6,386 nt of DNA from Candidatus Bathyarchaeota archaeon (GCA_004376975.1 SOJA01000191.1:1-6386); one strand, 5' to 3'; shown: positions 1 through 5,791, numbered from the stretch's first letter. The notes: generated by a model not told the origin, from the sequence alone. Numbers and translations are program-made.

Positions 1-2
1 AA

Positions 3-77
3 TGGGCCGGGAGAGATTTGAACTCTCGACCTTTCGGTTATCAGCCGAACGCTCCAGCCAAGCTGAGCTACCGGCCC
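3..77 (-). tRNA. tRNA-Ile (anticodon GAU)
   Basis: The minus strand folds into a complete 75-nt cloverleaf. The 7-bp acceptor stem is GGGCCGG with CCGGCCC, the D stem is GCTC/GAGC, and the anticodon stem is TTCGG/CCGAA around the loop CTGATAA, giving anticodon GAT. The variable loop is AGGTC and the T arm is GAGAG-TTCAAAT-CTCTC. The discriminator base is A, as is usual for isoleucine. No CCA is encoded after the discriminator and there is no intron. It decodes AUC and AUU. It is transcribed divergently from the neighbouring tRNA-Arg. Confidence 0.96.
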
Positions 78-91
78 CTCATCGTTAGCTA

Positions 92-120
92 CTATAAATT
101 CCTCAAGCATTTTTAAGGAT
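92..120 (-). promoter_or_regulatory. Probable promoter region of tRNA-Ile
   Basis: Read on the minus strand, this stretch contains two AT-rich blocks, CCTTAAAAATG (plus positions about 110-120) and GAATTTATAG (plus 92-101). Either could be the TATA box. The nearer one lies a little close to the mature 5' end at 77 and the farther one a little far, so the choice is uncertain. Confidence 0.35.
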
Positions 121-131
121 TTTCAGAATAC

Positions 132-141
132 TTTTTATTTA
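132..141 (+). promoter_or_regulatory. TATA box of tRNA-Arg
   Basis: The sequence TTTTTATTTA is centred about 26 bases upstream of the mature 5' end at 163. This is the expected archaeal spacing between TATA box and transcript start for a tRNA gene with a very short leader. Confidence 0.5.
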
Positions 142-162
142 CTTTCATACCAATCTTTTGTT

Positions 163-238
163 GGGCCCGTAGCCGAGTCTGGATTAAGGCGCTGGCCTTC
201 GGAGCCGGAGAGCGGGGGTTCAAATCCCCTCGGGTCCG
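163..238 (+). tRNA. tRNA-Arg (anticodon UCG)
   Basis: This is a complete cloverleaf. The acceptor stem is GGGCCCG with CGGGTCC (one G-U pair), the D arm is GCC/GGC with GG in the loop, and the anticodon stem is CTGGC/GCCGG around the loop CTTCGGA, so anticodon TCG at 199-201. The variable loop is AGAGC and the T arm is GGGGG-TTCAAAT-CCCCT. The discriminator is G at 238. The next three bases (239-241) are CCA, so the 3' end is genome-encoded here, unlike in the adjacent tRNA-Ile. It decodes CGA and probably other CGN codons. No intron is seen. Confidence 0.95.
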
Positions 239-294
239 CCATTTTCTCTAGGTTTGAAAATGGAACATAAGAGTAAGACTTACTTATCTCTACG

Positions 295-305
295 TTTAAT
301 TTATG
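295..305 (+). promoter_or_regulatory. Candidate TATA box of tldD-tldE
   Basis: TTTAATTTATG is the most AT-rich block in the 80-base gap between tRNA-Arg and tldD. With the usual distance of about 26 bases it would start transcription near 326. That favours an ATG start at 334 or 340 on a nearly leaderless message over the GTG at 319. A weaker block around 279-288 (CTTACTTATC) would instead permit the GTG. Confidence 0.35.
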
Positions 306-339
306 ATCTATTAACACTGTGACCAAGTGGTTGATGGTG

Positions 340-1725
340 ATGTTTGAGAGTTTAGAGAAATGTCTGCAAACGAAGAATGTGAGCAAGGCTGATTTGGTGC
401 AGTTGCGTGGTCAGGAACGGGTGATGACGACTTGTACTGTAAAGAACGGCGTCGTTGAAGATTTCTCCAATATTTACTTGAGCGGTGTCGGCGCTAGAGT
501 TTTTATTGATGGCAAATCTTGGGGTTTCAGCTCAACTAACATGCTTGACTTTGAAAGTATAGAACAAGCGTTGGAGACTGCTTTAAAATTAGCTAAAGCT
601 TCTTCAGAGCTGAAACGGCAAAAAACGATGTTTGAACCTGCTGGAGAAGTAATTGTAGATGTATCAGTGCCAGTTAAGAAACCTCTTCGGAATTTGTCCG
701 TTGAAGACATCGCGGATATCCCTCTGGATACTTGTAAGGGCGCAGAGGAGGCCGGGTCGCAAGTTGCGGAGGCTAAAGTGACCTACATCAGCATAGAGGA
801 CAATAAGTACTTCTTGAGTTCGGAGGGATCCCGTATTCATCAAGGCATCACGCGAGTGTTGTTATTTGTTGATGTCATAGCCAAGAGCAACAGTTTATTC
901 TGTTATACCTCAGAAAACCTTGGGCACACTGGTGGACTAGAACTTTTCGACAAGACTTCACCATACTCCTTAGGAAAAGAAGTTGCAGGCAGAGCAGTCA
1001 AGCTTCTAAATGTGAAGGCACCGCCTTCAGGAAGATTTCCTGTGGTCGTACATCCAACTTTATGTGCAACTTTACTTCATGAAGCAATTGGACATCCGTT
1101 AGAAGCGGATTTGGCTATGGCTGGAGGCGGCTTCGGCAACCATGTCGGCGAGCTTGTGTCTTCCGAACTCGTTACAGTCTACGATGATGGTTACGTGCAG
1201 GATGGTTTGGGTTATTTCGCATATGATGATGAAGGGGTTGAATGCAAACGTACAGACCTCATCAAAAATGGGGTTTTAAAGTCGTTCATGCATGACAGAA
1301 CAAGCGCTGCGGTTACCGGCGTCTCTCCAACGGGTAATGCTCACGCTTGGGATTACAGTGTGGAGCCATTAATTAGACAAACCAACATCGGTATTGAAGC
1401 CGGCGACTACTCATTGGAAGAAATGATTGAGGATGTTAAGGAAGGTTTGTTTCTTGAAGGAACTTGTGGCGGGCAGTCAGATGCCAATGCTGATTTCACC
1501 TTCGGTTTTCAATCCGCTAGATGGATAAAAAATGGAAGATTAGCTGAAGAGCTGCGTGGTGCAAATGTAGCTGGCAACGCTATTGAAGTTTTCAAAACAA
1601 TAGACGCTGTGGGCAGAGAGGCTGTTCTTCGCCCAGGCGCCTGTGGAAAATATCAGTTTGCCATCCAAGGCCGTGTGGTTCCAGCGATTCGTTGCAAAAT
1701 GATAGTTGGAGGAATAGGAGGATAG
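340..1725 (+). CDS. tldD: TldD, zinc metallopeptidase subunit of the TldD/TldE protease
   Basis: This encodes the catalytic subunit of the cytoplasmic TldD/TldE peptidase, which in Escherichia coli degrades unfolded peptides and matures microcin B17 (family knowledge). With the ATG at 340 the protein is 461 residues, normal for the family. The zinc site HEAIGH lies at 247-252, with His247, Glu248 and His252. The third ligand should be Cys435 in the ACGK motif near the C-terminus. The N-terminal PmbA/TldD domain occupies roughly residues 1-190. The GGQSDANADFTFG segment (from about 377) and the terminal VGGIGG match the C-terminal domain. An extra cysteine, Cys376, precedes the GGQ motif. The start is uncertain: GTG 319, ATG 334 and ATG 340 are in frame, and the upstream TATA-like box favours the later ones. 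It lies three bases before tldE, so an operon is near certain. The natural substrate in this organism is unknown. Confidence 0.95.
   Translation: MFESLEKCLQTKNVSKADLVQLRGQERVMTTCTVKNGVVEDFSNIYLSGVGARVFIDGKSWGFSSTNMLDFESIEQALETALKLAKASSELKRQKTMFEPAGEVIVDVSVPVKKPLRNLSVEDIADIPLDTCKGAEEAGSQVAEAKVTYISIEDNKYFLSSEGSRIHQGITRVLLFVDVIAKSNSLFCYTSENLGHTGGLELFDKTSPYSLGKEVAGRAVKLLNVKAPPSGRFPVVVHPTLCATLLHEAIGHPLEADLAMAGGGFGNHVGELVSSELVTVYDDGYVQDGLGYFAYDDEGVECKRTDLIKNGVLKSFMHDRTSAAVTGVSPTGNAHAWDYSVEPLIRQTNIGIEAGDYSLEEMIEDVKEGLFLEGTCGGQSDANADFTFGFQSARWIKNGRLAEELRGANVAGNAIEVFKTIDAVGREAVLRPGACGKYQFAIQGRVVPAIRCKMIVGGIGG
1717..1721 (+). promoter_or_regulatory. Strong ribosome binding site of tldE
   Basis: GGAGG lies 7 bases before the ATG at 1729 and inside the last codons of tldD. 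A second GGAGG occurs at 1708-1712, encoding part of the glycine-rich TldD tail. This fixes the tldE start and supports independent initiation within one transcript. Confidence 0.75.
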
Positions 1726-1728
1726 TAT

Positions 1729-3126
1729 ATGAGCTTAGAAACAAACTGGAATCGTTTGACTGATTCAGCCCATAAAGCCATTAGGGCACTTGAAAAAGAG
1801 AATATAACGACTGCTGAGGCGTTTTTTACAAACACCCGGACAACTGAGGTTGTAATTAGGAATTCTGAAATTATAACTCAAAACAGGGTTGATGATTCCG
1901 GCGTTGGCTTTCGAGTTGTTGCCCCGAGAAATAGGGTCGGGTTTGCTTGCACCAATTCTTTGAGTGAGAAAGCTATCTTGAAGGCTGCAGAAAAGGCATT
2001 CGCTATTGCACAAGTAAGTTCCAGAGTGCCAAACTTTGCTCTTCCAGAAACCGGTCAACCGACTAAAGTAGAAGGGTTGTTTGATCCCCAGGTTGCTGAA
2101 ATAGGCGTTGAAGAAGGGGTCGATGCTGCAAGAAGAATGGTACATGCTGCGGAAGATTATGACAAGCGGGTTATAGCGAAAGACGGGCGTGTCATTTTTG
2201 AGTCTGGCATGCGAGGAGTCGTAAACACGCTAGGTGTGGATGTTGAAGAACAAGAAACCAAGGCTATGATCTATCTTGGAGCAAGCGGCGTACAGAATGG
2301 TGAGGTGACAGGAAGCTGTTACGATGCTATGTTAAGCCGTGCAGCGGATTTGGAACCGGAAAGTGTTGGGAAAAGCGTTGGAAAAATGGTTGTTGGGCTT
2401 TTCAAACCGCAACTCGTAAGAAGTTTTCAAGGTACGGTGATTTTTGGGGCTGAAGCTGTTTCATACCAATTGTTTAATGTGCTGATTGATGCTTTGAAAG
2501 GGGAAAACGTAGTTGCTGGGAGTTCTGCTTGGGCTGAAAAACTTGGAGGAATTGAGGCTTCTGAGAATTTTACGGTAGAGGACAACGCTGTTCTTGAAAA
2601 AGGGTTTTCTTCGAGAAGTTTCGACGATGAAGGCTGCTGTTCTCAAAATGCGGTTCTGATAAAAAAGGGCAAAGTTGAAGGTTTTCTTCACAATGCTACT
2701 TCTGCAAATGCCTTGAAAACAAGGAACACTGGGAACGCGTCACGTTTTATCGGTGGATTTGATATGGTCAGTGCAATAATTGGTAATGGTTACCGAACTA
2801 AACCGCAGATTCACCCATCAAATCTAATAATCCAGCCGGGAAGCAAGACGAAAGAGGAGTTAGTGTCTGAAACCGTGAAAGGTGTCTTAGTTGAATCTAT
2901 GGCTGGATTCGCTCAGCCAGGTTCTGGAATGATTAGCGCCCAACTTTCCCGTGCGTTCTTTATTGAAAACGGGGAGATACAACACCCGATAAAAGGCGGC
3001 ATGGTTTCAGGCATTGCTTTTGACTGGTTCAAACGAATCTCTGGTATAAGTAAAGAAACCAGAAAGTTTGTGAACGCGGTGGTTCCATCGCTTCGCGTGG
3101 AAGAAGTAAAAGTGATTGGTGCTTGA
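1729..3126 (+). CDS. tldE: TldE/PmbA, non-catalytic partner of TldD
   Basis: This 465-residue protein belongs to the PmbA/TldE branch of the same family as its upstream neighbour and would be the second subunit of the TldD/TldE heterodimer. It shares the family fold: an N-terminal domain over about residues 1-190, with the motif SGVGFRVV-like DSGVGFRVVAPRN, and a C-terminal domain with the conserved segments EKGFSSRSFDDEG, NTGNASR and GSKTKEELV. Where TldD has HExxxH, this protein has VSYQLF (residues 244-249), so it lacks the zinc ligands, as expected for TldE. In the family, TldE helps shape the substrate-access channel of the complex. A strong GGAGG precedes the ATG, and only three bases separate it from tldD. 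Length and both domains appear intact. The order tldD then tldE and the tight spacing suggest equal production of the two subunits. Confidence 0.95.
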   Translation: MSLETNWNRLTDSAHKAIRALEKENITTAEAFFTNTRTTEVVIRNSEIITQNRVDDSGVGFRVVAPRNRVGFACTNSLSEKAILKAAEKAFAIAQVSSRVPNFALPETGQPTKVEGLFDPQVAEIGVEEGVDAARRMVHAAEDYDKRVIAKDGRVIFESGMRGVVNTLGVDVEEQETKAMIYLGASGVQNGEVTGSCYDAMLSRAADLEPESVGKSVGKMVVGLFKPQLVRSFQGTVIFGAEAVSYQLFNVLIDALKGENVVAGSSAWAEKLGGIEASENFTVEDNAVLEKGFSSRSFDDEGCCSQNAVLIKKGKVEGFLHNATSANALKTRNTGNASRFIGGFDMVSAIIGNGYRTKPQIHPSNLIIQPGSKTKEELVSETVKGVLVESMAGFAQPGSGMISAQLSRAFFIENGEIQHPIKGGMVSGIAFDWFKRISGISKETRKFVNAVVPSLRVEEVKVIGA

Positions 3127-3136
3127 CATTTTCCCA

Positions 3137-3167
3137 CGAGAAAAATTTGGAACTCTAAGGTTTCTCG
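3137..3167 (+). terminator. Possible hairpin after tldE
   Basis: CGAGAAA (3137-3143) and TTTCTCG (3161-3167) are a perfect 7-bp inverted repeat with a 17-base loop, starting 11 bases after the tldE stop. No strong T-tract follows directly, so it may serve RNA 3'-end protection rather than termination, or be chance. Confidence 0.25.
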
Positions 3168-3212
3168 AGTTGCTGATTTGATAGCGGAAGCATCATCTCT
3201 CGCTTTCAATGA

Positions 3213-3221
3213 TTTTTAAAA
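3213..3221. terminator. Candidate bidirectional T-tract terminator between convergent genes
   Basis: TTTTTAAAA lies roughly midway between the tldE stop and the HD gene stop. It gives five T on the plus strand and four T on the minus strand. Archaeal termination relies on T-tracts, so this could end both convergent transcripts. The rest of the 148-base gap (3127-3274) shows no gene. Confidence 0.3.
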
Positions 3222-3274
3222 CGGTAAACTAGGTAATTTGCGATGGCCTGCTTCGGAAAATGTGCTGACGGGTT

Positions 3275-3829
3275 TTATAGTCCTATTTTTGCTGCGTATT
3301 TTTTGAGTCCGTCCAAGGCTATTTGAAAGAATTTTTCTTTGGGAACTCCAATTTTCTCGCAGAAAAGAATTCTTTCTCTATCAACTCCTCTGGCAAAGTC
3401 TTTGTCCTTGAATTTTTTCTTGATTGTTTTAATCTTTGCCTCAGCCATCTTCTTTGAAGGCATAACCAAAGCACAAGCAACTAACAAACCTGAGATGGCA
3501 TCGCAAGCAATTAAACCCTTTTCCATCCTGCTCTCCGGAGCAACATCAGTGCGCTCAAAATTATGAGATTTAATAGCTCTGATAACCTCCTCCGAAACCA
3601 TACCGTTCAAAATCTCCTCAGCCAAAACACCATGCTTCTCCCAAGCATTTCCTATCTTCTCGTAATCAATATCATGAACCAAACCAGTTAGCCCCCACAA
3701 GTCTTCATCCTCACCTAAAAACCTTGCCAGACTCCTCATAACAGCCTCCACGGCAATCATGTGATAAACAATATTCCTTTTCGCAATGTTTTCATTAATC
3801 AAATCTAGGGCTTCTTCCCTCTTCAGCAT
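3275..3829 (-). CDS. HD-superfamily hydrolase
   Basis: This is a small cytoplasmic metal-dependent phosphohydrolase-type HD-domain protein. Counting from the ATG at 3829 (184 residues), the HD signature is visible: His23 (VYHMIAVEAVMR), His52-Asp53 (GLVHDIDYEK), His66 (EKHG), His89 (IKSHN) and Asp110 (IACDAISG), an H-HD-H-H-D ligand set. A lysine-rich C-terminal helix region follows. The segment resembles the stand-alone predicted HD hydrolases common in archaea and bacteria, whose substrates are undetermined. The frame is open further up, to ATG codons at 3841, 3859 and 3880. I chose 3829 because the family normally begins with a sequence like MLKREEALDLI, and because the TATA-like box at 3881-3889 abuts the ATG at 3880. 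It is convergent with tldE and divergent from the membrane-protein gene, so probably a single-gene unit. A nucleotide or cyclic-nucleotide substrate is possible but not shown. Confidence 0.88.
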   Translation of the reverse strand: MLKREEALDLINENIAKRNIVYHMIAVEAVMRSLARFLGEDEDLWGLTGLVHDIDYEKIGNAWEKHGVLAEEILNGMVSEEVIRAIKSHNFERTDVAPESRMEKGLIACDAISGLLVACALVMPSKKMAEAKIKTIKKKFKDKDFARGVDRERILFCEKIGVPKEKFFQIALDGLKKYAAKIGL

Positions 3830-3880
3830 GGCGATACCCATCTTCTTGATCTGCAACATGTTCCTTATAACTTTCTTCAT

Positions 3881-3889
3881 ACATATTTT
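3881..3889 (-). promoter_or_regulatory. Candidate TATA box of the HD hydrolase gene
   Basis: On the minus strand this reads AAAATATGT. A transcript start about 26 bases downstream would fall near 3859, so the ATG at 3880 would lie outside the message. The usable starts would be 3859, 3841 or 3829. Confidence 0.35.
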
Positions 3890-3916
3890 GGGAATTGCGT
3901 GTTACGGTGGAAATGG

Positions 3917-3949
3917 GTAAAGTATATTAGCTAATTCCAAAACCTTTTG
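3917..3949 (+). promoter_or_regulatory. Promoter of the PF03706 membrane-protein gene, with two palindromes
   Basis: The sequence GTATATTA (3922-3929) is a good TATA box, and a start near 3950 would leave a leader of about 25 bases. It overlaps a perfect 10-bp palindrome ATTAGCTAAT (3926-3935). This is followed by CAAAACCTTTTG (3938-3949), a 5+2+5 inverted repeat between the TATA box and the predicted transcript start. Both are placed where a repressor could act. Confidence 0.4.
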
Positions 3950-3960
3950 CTTTCATTGTT

Positions 3961-3965
3961 AGGTG
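3961..3965 (+). promoter_or_regulatory. Ribosome binding site of the PF03706 gene
   Basis: AGGTG lies 9 bases before the ATG at 3975 and matches the archaeal anti-Shine-Dalgarno complement GGAGGTGATC. It supports this start. Confidence 0.5.
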
Positions 3966-3974
3966 TAGCTGAGC

Positions 3975-5075
3975 ATGGATTCAAGGAAATTCAGAATCAC
4001 TTGGAAAACCATTCTGTTACCGTCATTGGGATTAGCGGCTTTTTTTATTTACCTTTACATCTTTGGTGTGGACATTGCCACAATATTTGAGACTGCTAAA
4101 AGCATTGATTTCTCCATCTATTTTTTGGCAGTTGTTGCTGTTATATTTGAAACTTTTTTGTTCGCTATTTCGTGGCGTTCCTTGGTTACTTTTCTCTCTG
4201 TAAAACTTTCTGTTATGCAATCCTTTCTGTATGTTTGGTATGGCATTTACATGGACATAATTATTCCAGCTGAATCGATAAGCGGAGAAATTTCAAGGAT
4301 ATACTTGGTTACGAGGGAACAGAGTGAGGCAAGTGGGAAAATCGTTGCCTCCCTAGTTGCTCATAGACTTATGGGCATGGGCATAAACATTGGAAGCCTA
4401 CTTGTGGGAATGATTGTCTTGCTTATGGGAAAACAGTTAAGCGGAATTGTTCTTAACCTAACATTATTCTTAGTCGTTATCACAACAGCATTTCTAGTAT
4501 TGCTGATTCTTTTATCCGTCAAAGAAAAGTGGACACTGAAAATAATCAGAAGCGTGATAGGGTTTGTGGAGCGTATAAGCAGAGGAAAATGGCGACTCTC
4601 TAAAGTTAGAGCAGAAGTAATTAAAGCTGCAAGCATATTTCACAATTCGATGAAAGAATATGGGCATGCTCCAAAAACCCTTCTAACATCGCTGTGCTTC
4701 TATGTTCTTTCATGGCTTCTCAGTCTGACAGTAACATATCTAGTGTTCTTATCCCTAGGCTATCCAATTCACTGGAGTATTATAGTTGTAACATGCTCAA
4801 TTGTGGTTGCTGTAAAATCCATCCCATTGGGTGTGCCCTTCGAAGCTGGACTGCCAGAAATAACAATGTCAGCATTGTTTATGGTGCTTTTGACAGATAT
4901 TCCGTTGGATATGCGTGTAGCAATATGTGGGACTGCGACTATTCTAGTAAGAATTTTAACTGTGTGGTTTAGGTTTTTCATAGGGTTCGTGATCCAACAG
5001 TGGCTTGGAATAAAGGGTATGACCACCCCCGGTGTAAACGTTGAACAACTCAAGCCTGAAACGAAGAAAATCTAA
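3975..5075 (+). CDS. PF03706/UPF0104 integral membrane protein (LPG synthase TM-domain family)
   Basis: This is a 366-residue polytopic membrane protein. Hydrophobic segments are visible at about 12-32, 46-66, 80-98, 132-150, 156-181, 230-257, 264-283, 292-308 and 318-344, so seven to nine helices. Family landmarks are the motif IIPAESISGE (96-105) followed by Arg108, an Arg in VAHRLMG (131), and the C-terminal IPLGVPFEAGLPE segment, which corresponds to the family's glycine-rich PGG.G..E motif. Relatives form the membrane portion of lysylphosphatidylglycerol synthase/MprF, and stand-alone archaeal members such as AglD relatives have been linked to lipid or dolichol-sugar handling. No soluble aminoacyl-transferase domain is fused here, so aminoacylation of lipids should not be assumed. 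A TATA box and an AGGTG site support the start. The GNAT gene begins 39 bases after the stop, in the same frame. The exact substrate is unknown; a lipid transport or lipid-linked role is inference. Confidence 0.88.
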   Translation: MDSRKFRITWKTILLPSLGLAAFFIYLYIFGVDIATIFETAKSIDFSIYFLAVVAVIFETFLFAISWRSLVTFLSVKLSVMQSFLYVWYGIYMDIIIPAESISGEISRIYLVTREQSEASGKIVASLVAHRLMGMGINIGSLLVGMIVLLMGKQLSGIVLNLTLFLVVITTAFLVLLILLSVKEKWTLKIIRSVIGFVERISRGKWRLSKVRAEVIKAASIFHNSMKEYGHAPKTLLTSLCFYVLSWLLSLTVTYLVFLSLGYPIHWSIIVVTCSIVVAVKSIPLGVPFEAGLPEITMSALFMVLLTDIPLDMRVAICGTATILVRILTVWFRFFIGFVIQQWLGIKGMTTPGVNVEQLKPETKKI

Positions 5076-5114
5076 ATCCTACTTCTCCGTAGATTCAATA
5101 GAGCTGCTACTGCA

Positions 5115-5567
5115 ATGCTTGTGACTATAGAAACAGCTTCAATTGAACATCTAGATTGGCTGTGTGAAATTGAGGTCAAATGTTTTGGAAGAGAAGCCTT
5201 CACAAGACAGCAGATATACCATCTGTTGGCTGATCCAGATTCTGTAGGTTTGGTTTCGAGATTGAAAGGTGAAATTGTGGGTTTTGTCATTGGTAAGATA
5301 TGTATGGATAGGAAAACTGCAGTTGGACACATATCTACAATCGATGTTTTATCGGAGCATCGTCGAGGAGGAATTGGACAAATGCTTCTTCAAGGAGTCG
5401 AAAAGACATTCAAGGACAAAGGTGTCGCAACATGTTTTTTGGAGGCGCGGGAGAATAATACTGCAGCGTTAAGTCTCTACCAGAAATTTGGGTACAAAAG
5501 AATTGAGACGCTGGAAAAGTATTACGGTGATGCTCATGGAATACGTCTACGAAAAGCCCTAACCTAA
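5115..5567 (+). CDS. rimI: RimI/Ard1-like GNAT N-acetyltransferase
   Basis: This 150-residue GNAT-fold enzyme is predicted to transfer acetyl from acetyl-CoA to a protein N-terminus. The N-terminal part, with the segment EVKCFGREAFTRQQI (20-34), matches the substrate-side helices of the RimI family. The pyrophosphate-binding loop is RRGGIG (83-88), after the strand STIDVL. The segment LEARENNTAALSLYQKFGY (109-127) is the strongest RimI signature; Glu110 and Tyr122 have the same 12-residue spacing as the catalytic Glu103 and Tyr115 of bacterial RimI. The C-terminal YYGDAHGIRLRK matches the usual YY.dg.da..m.k ending. In archaea such enzymes act broadly as N-terminal acetyltransferases, so a role limited to ribosomal protein S18 is not implied. 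No clear Shine-Dalgarno precedes the ATG. The preceding 39 bases are open in frame with no other usual start codon. It is likely co-transcribed with the upstream membrane-protein gene. Confidence 0.9.
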   Translation: MLVTIETASIEHLDWLCEIEVKCFGREAFTRQQIYHLLADPDSVGLVSRLKGEIVGFVIGKICMDRKTAVGHISTIDVLSEHRRGGIGQMLLQGVEKTFKDKGVATCFLEARENNTAALSLYQKFGYKRIETLEKYYGDAHGIRLRKALT

Positions 5568-5580
5568 CTTTCGCACGCCT

Positions 5581-5598
5581 GAAAAGACATGACTTTTC
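5581..5598 (+). terminator. Hairpin after the acetyltransferase gene
   Basis: GAAAAG (5581-5586) and CTTTTC (5593-5598) form a 6-bp stem with the 6-base loop ACATGA, 13 bases after the stop. A T-rich pyrimidine stretch at 5639-5660 lies further downstream and may be the true termination region. Confidence 0.3.
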
Positions 5599-5643
5599 TA
5601 AACAAACCGCGTACAGGTGGAGAAACTGTTGTGAAAGAAGTTA

Positions 5644-5790
5644 TTATTTGTCTTCTTCTTTCAGCTTCACTCCGCATTTCCAACAATAAGGCAAACCTTT
5701 TCACTTTCTGGAAAAAACCTTCGCAGCATCAAAAACATTATGAAGCGTCTGCGAAATAATCAGGTGGTGAATAATCTAAAACCTTTTAGA
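5644..5790 (-). pseudogene. Possible decayed small zinc-ribbon gene
   Basis: On the minus strand, the 18 codons before a TAA at 5644-5646 encode KGLPYCWKCGVKLKEEDK, a typical C-terminal CxxC zinc knuckle of small archaeal zinc-ribbon proteins. The frame is broken just upstream by TGA (complement of 5701-5703). Beyond it, the same frame reads VFDAAKVFSRK, and a shift to another frame gives LDYSPPDYFADAS ahead of a stop. The fragments together look like one short protein interrupted by a nonsense codon and a frameshift. No start codon or first CxxC half is visible. The upstream end overlaps the palindrome and promoter of the flavodoxin gene. The competing plus-strand reading (GTG near 5629, about 42 codons) has no recognisable features. 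This is a judgement from residue pattern only; sequencing error or coincidence remain possible. Confidence 0.33.
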
Positions 5791-5791
5791 T
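5774..5791. promoter_or_regulatory. Perfect 18-bp inverted repeat upstream of the flavodoxin gene
   Basis: ATCTAAAA-CC-TTTTAGAT is an 8+2+8 perfect palindrome, ending 50 bases before the flavodoxin ATG, so in or just upstream of its core promoter. This is the size and placement of a dimeric regulator's operator. The core AAAACCTTTT also occurs in the promoter of the PF03706 gene. Confidence 0.45.

Noticed and set aside
272..284. AGTAAG-A-CTTACT inverted repeat ahead of tldD
   Set aside because: It is only 6 bp per arm in AT-rich sequence with no second copy. It is noted as a possible site but too short to call as an operator.
135..386. 83-codon minus-strand reading frame containing DPRGFEPPLSGSEG
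   Set aside because: This is the well-known spurious translation across the antisense of a tRNA gene. It covers tRNA-Arg at 163-238 and the tldD start, and is not a protein gene.
3127..3219. Thirty in-frame open codons after the tldE TGA (protein-like segment VSRVADLIAEASSLAFNDF), suggesting readthrough
   Set aside because: A 30-codon run without a stop is expected by chance about a quarter of the time. TldE already has its full family length, and there is no recoding signal. The minus-strand frame covering this region also has no family features.
4694..5053. Overlapping frames of 92 and 94 codons inside the membrane-protein gene
   Set aside because: They are shadows of the PF03706 coding region, with unusual composition and no family signature.
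5073..5117. Membrane-protein and acetyltransferase genes lie in the same frame with only one TAA between them, suggesting a fusion by readthrough
   Set aside because: TAA is not a known recoded codon in archaea, both proteins have normal family length and ends, and one in three gene pairs share a frame by chance.
5701..5703. TGA inside the zinc-ribbon remnant read as selenocysteine
   Set aside because: There is no SECIS-like hairpin, no selenoprotein homology, and a second disruption (frameshift) lies upstream. Decay is the simpler explanation.
5629..5757. Plus-strand small ORF of about 42 codons starting at GTG
   Set aside because: It has a weak GGTGGAG upstream, but the translation lacks recognisable motifs, and the opposite strand carries a far more specific CxxC zinc-ribbon pattern.
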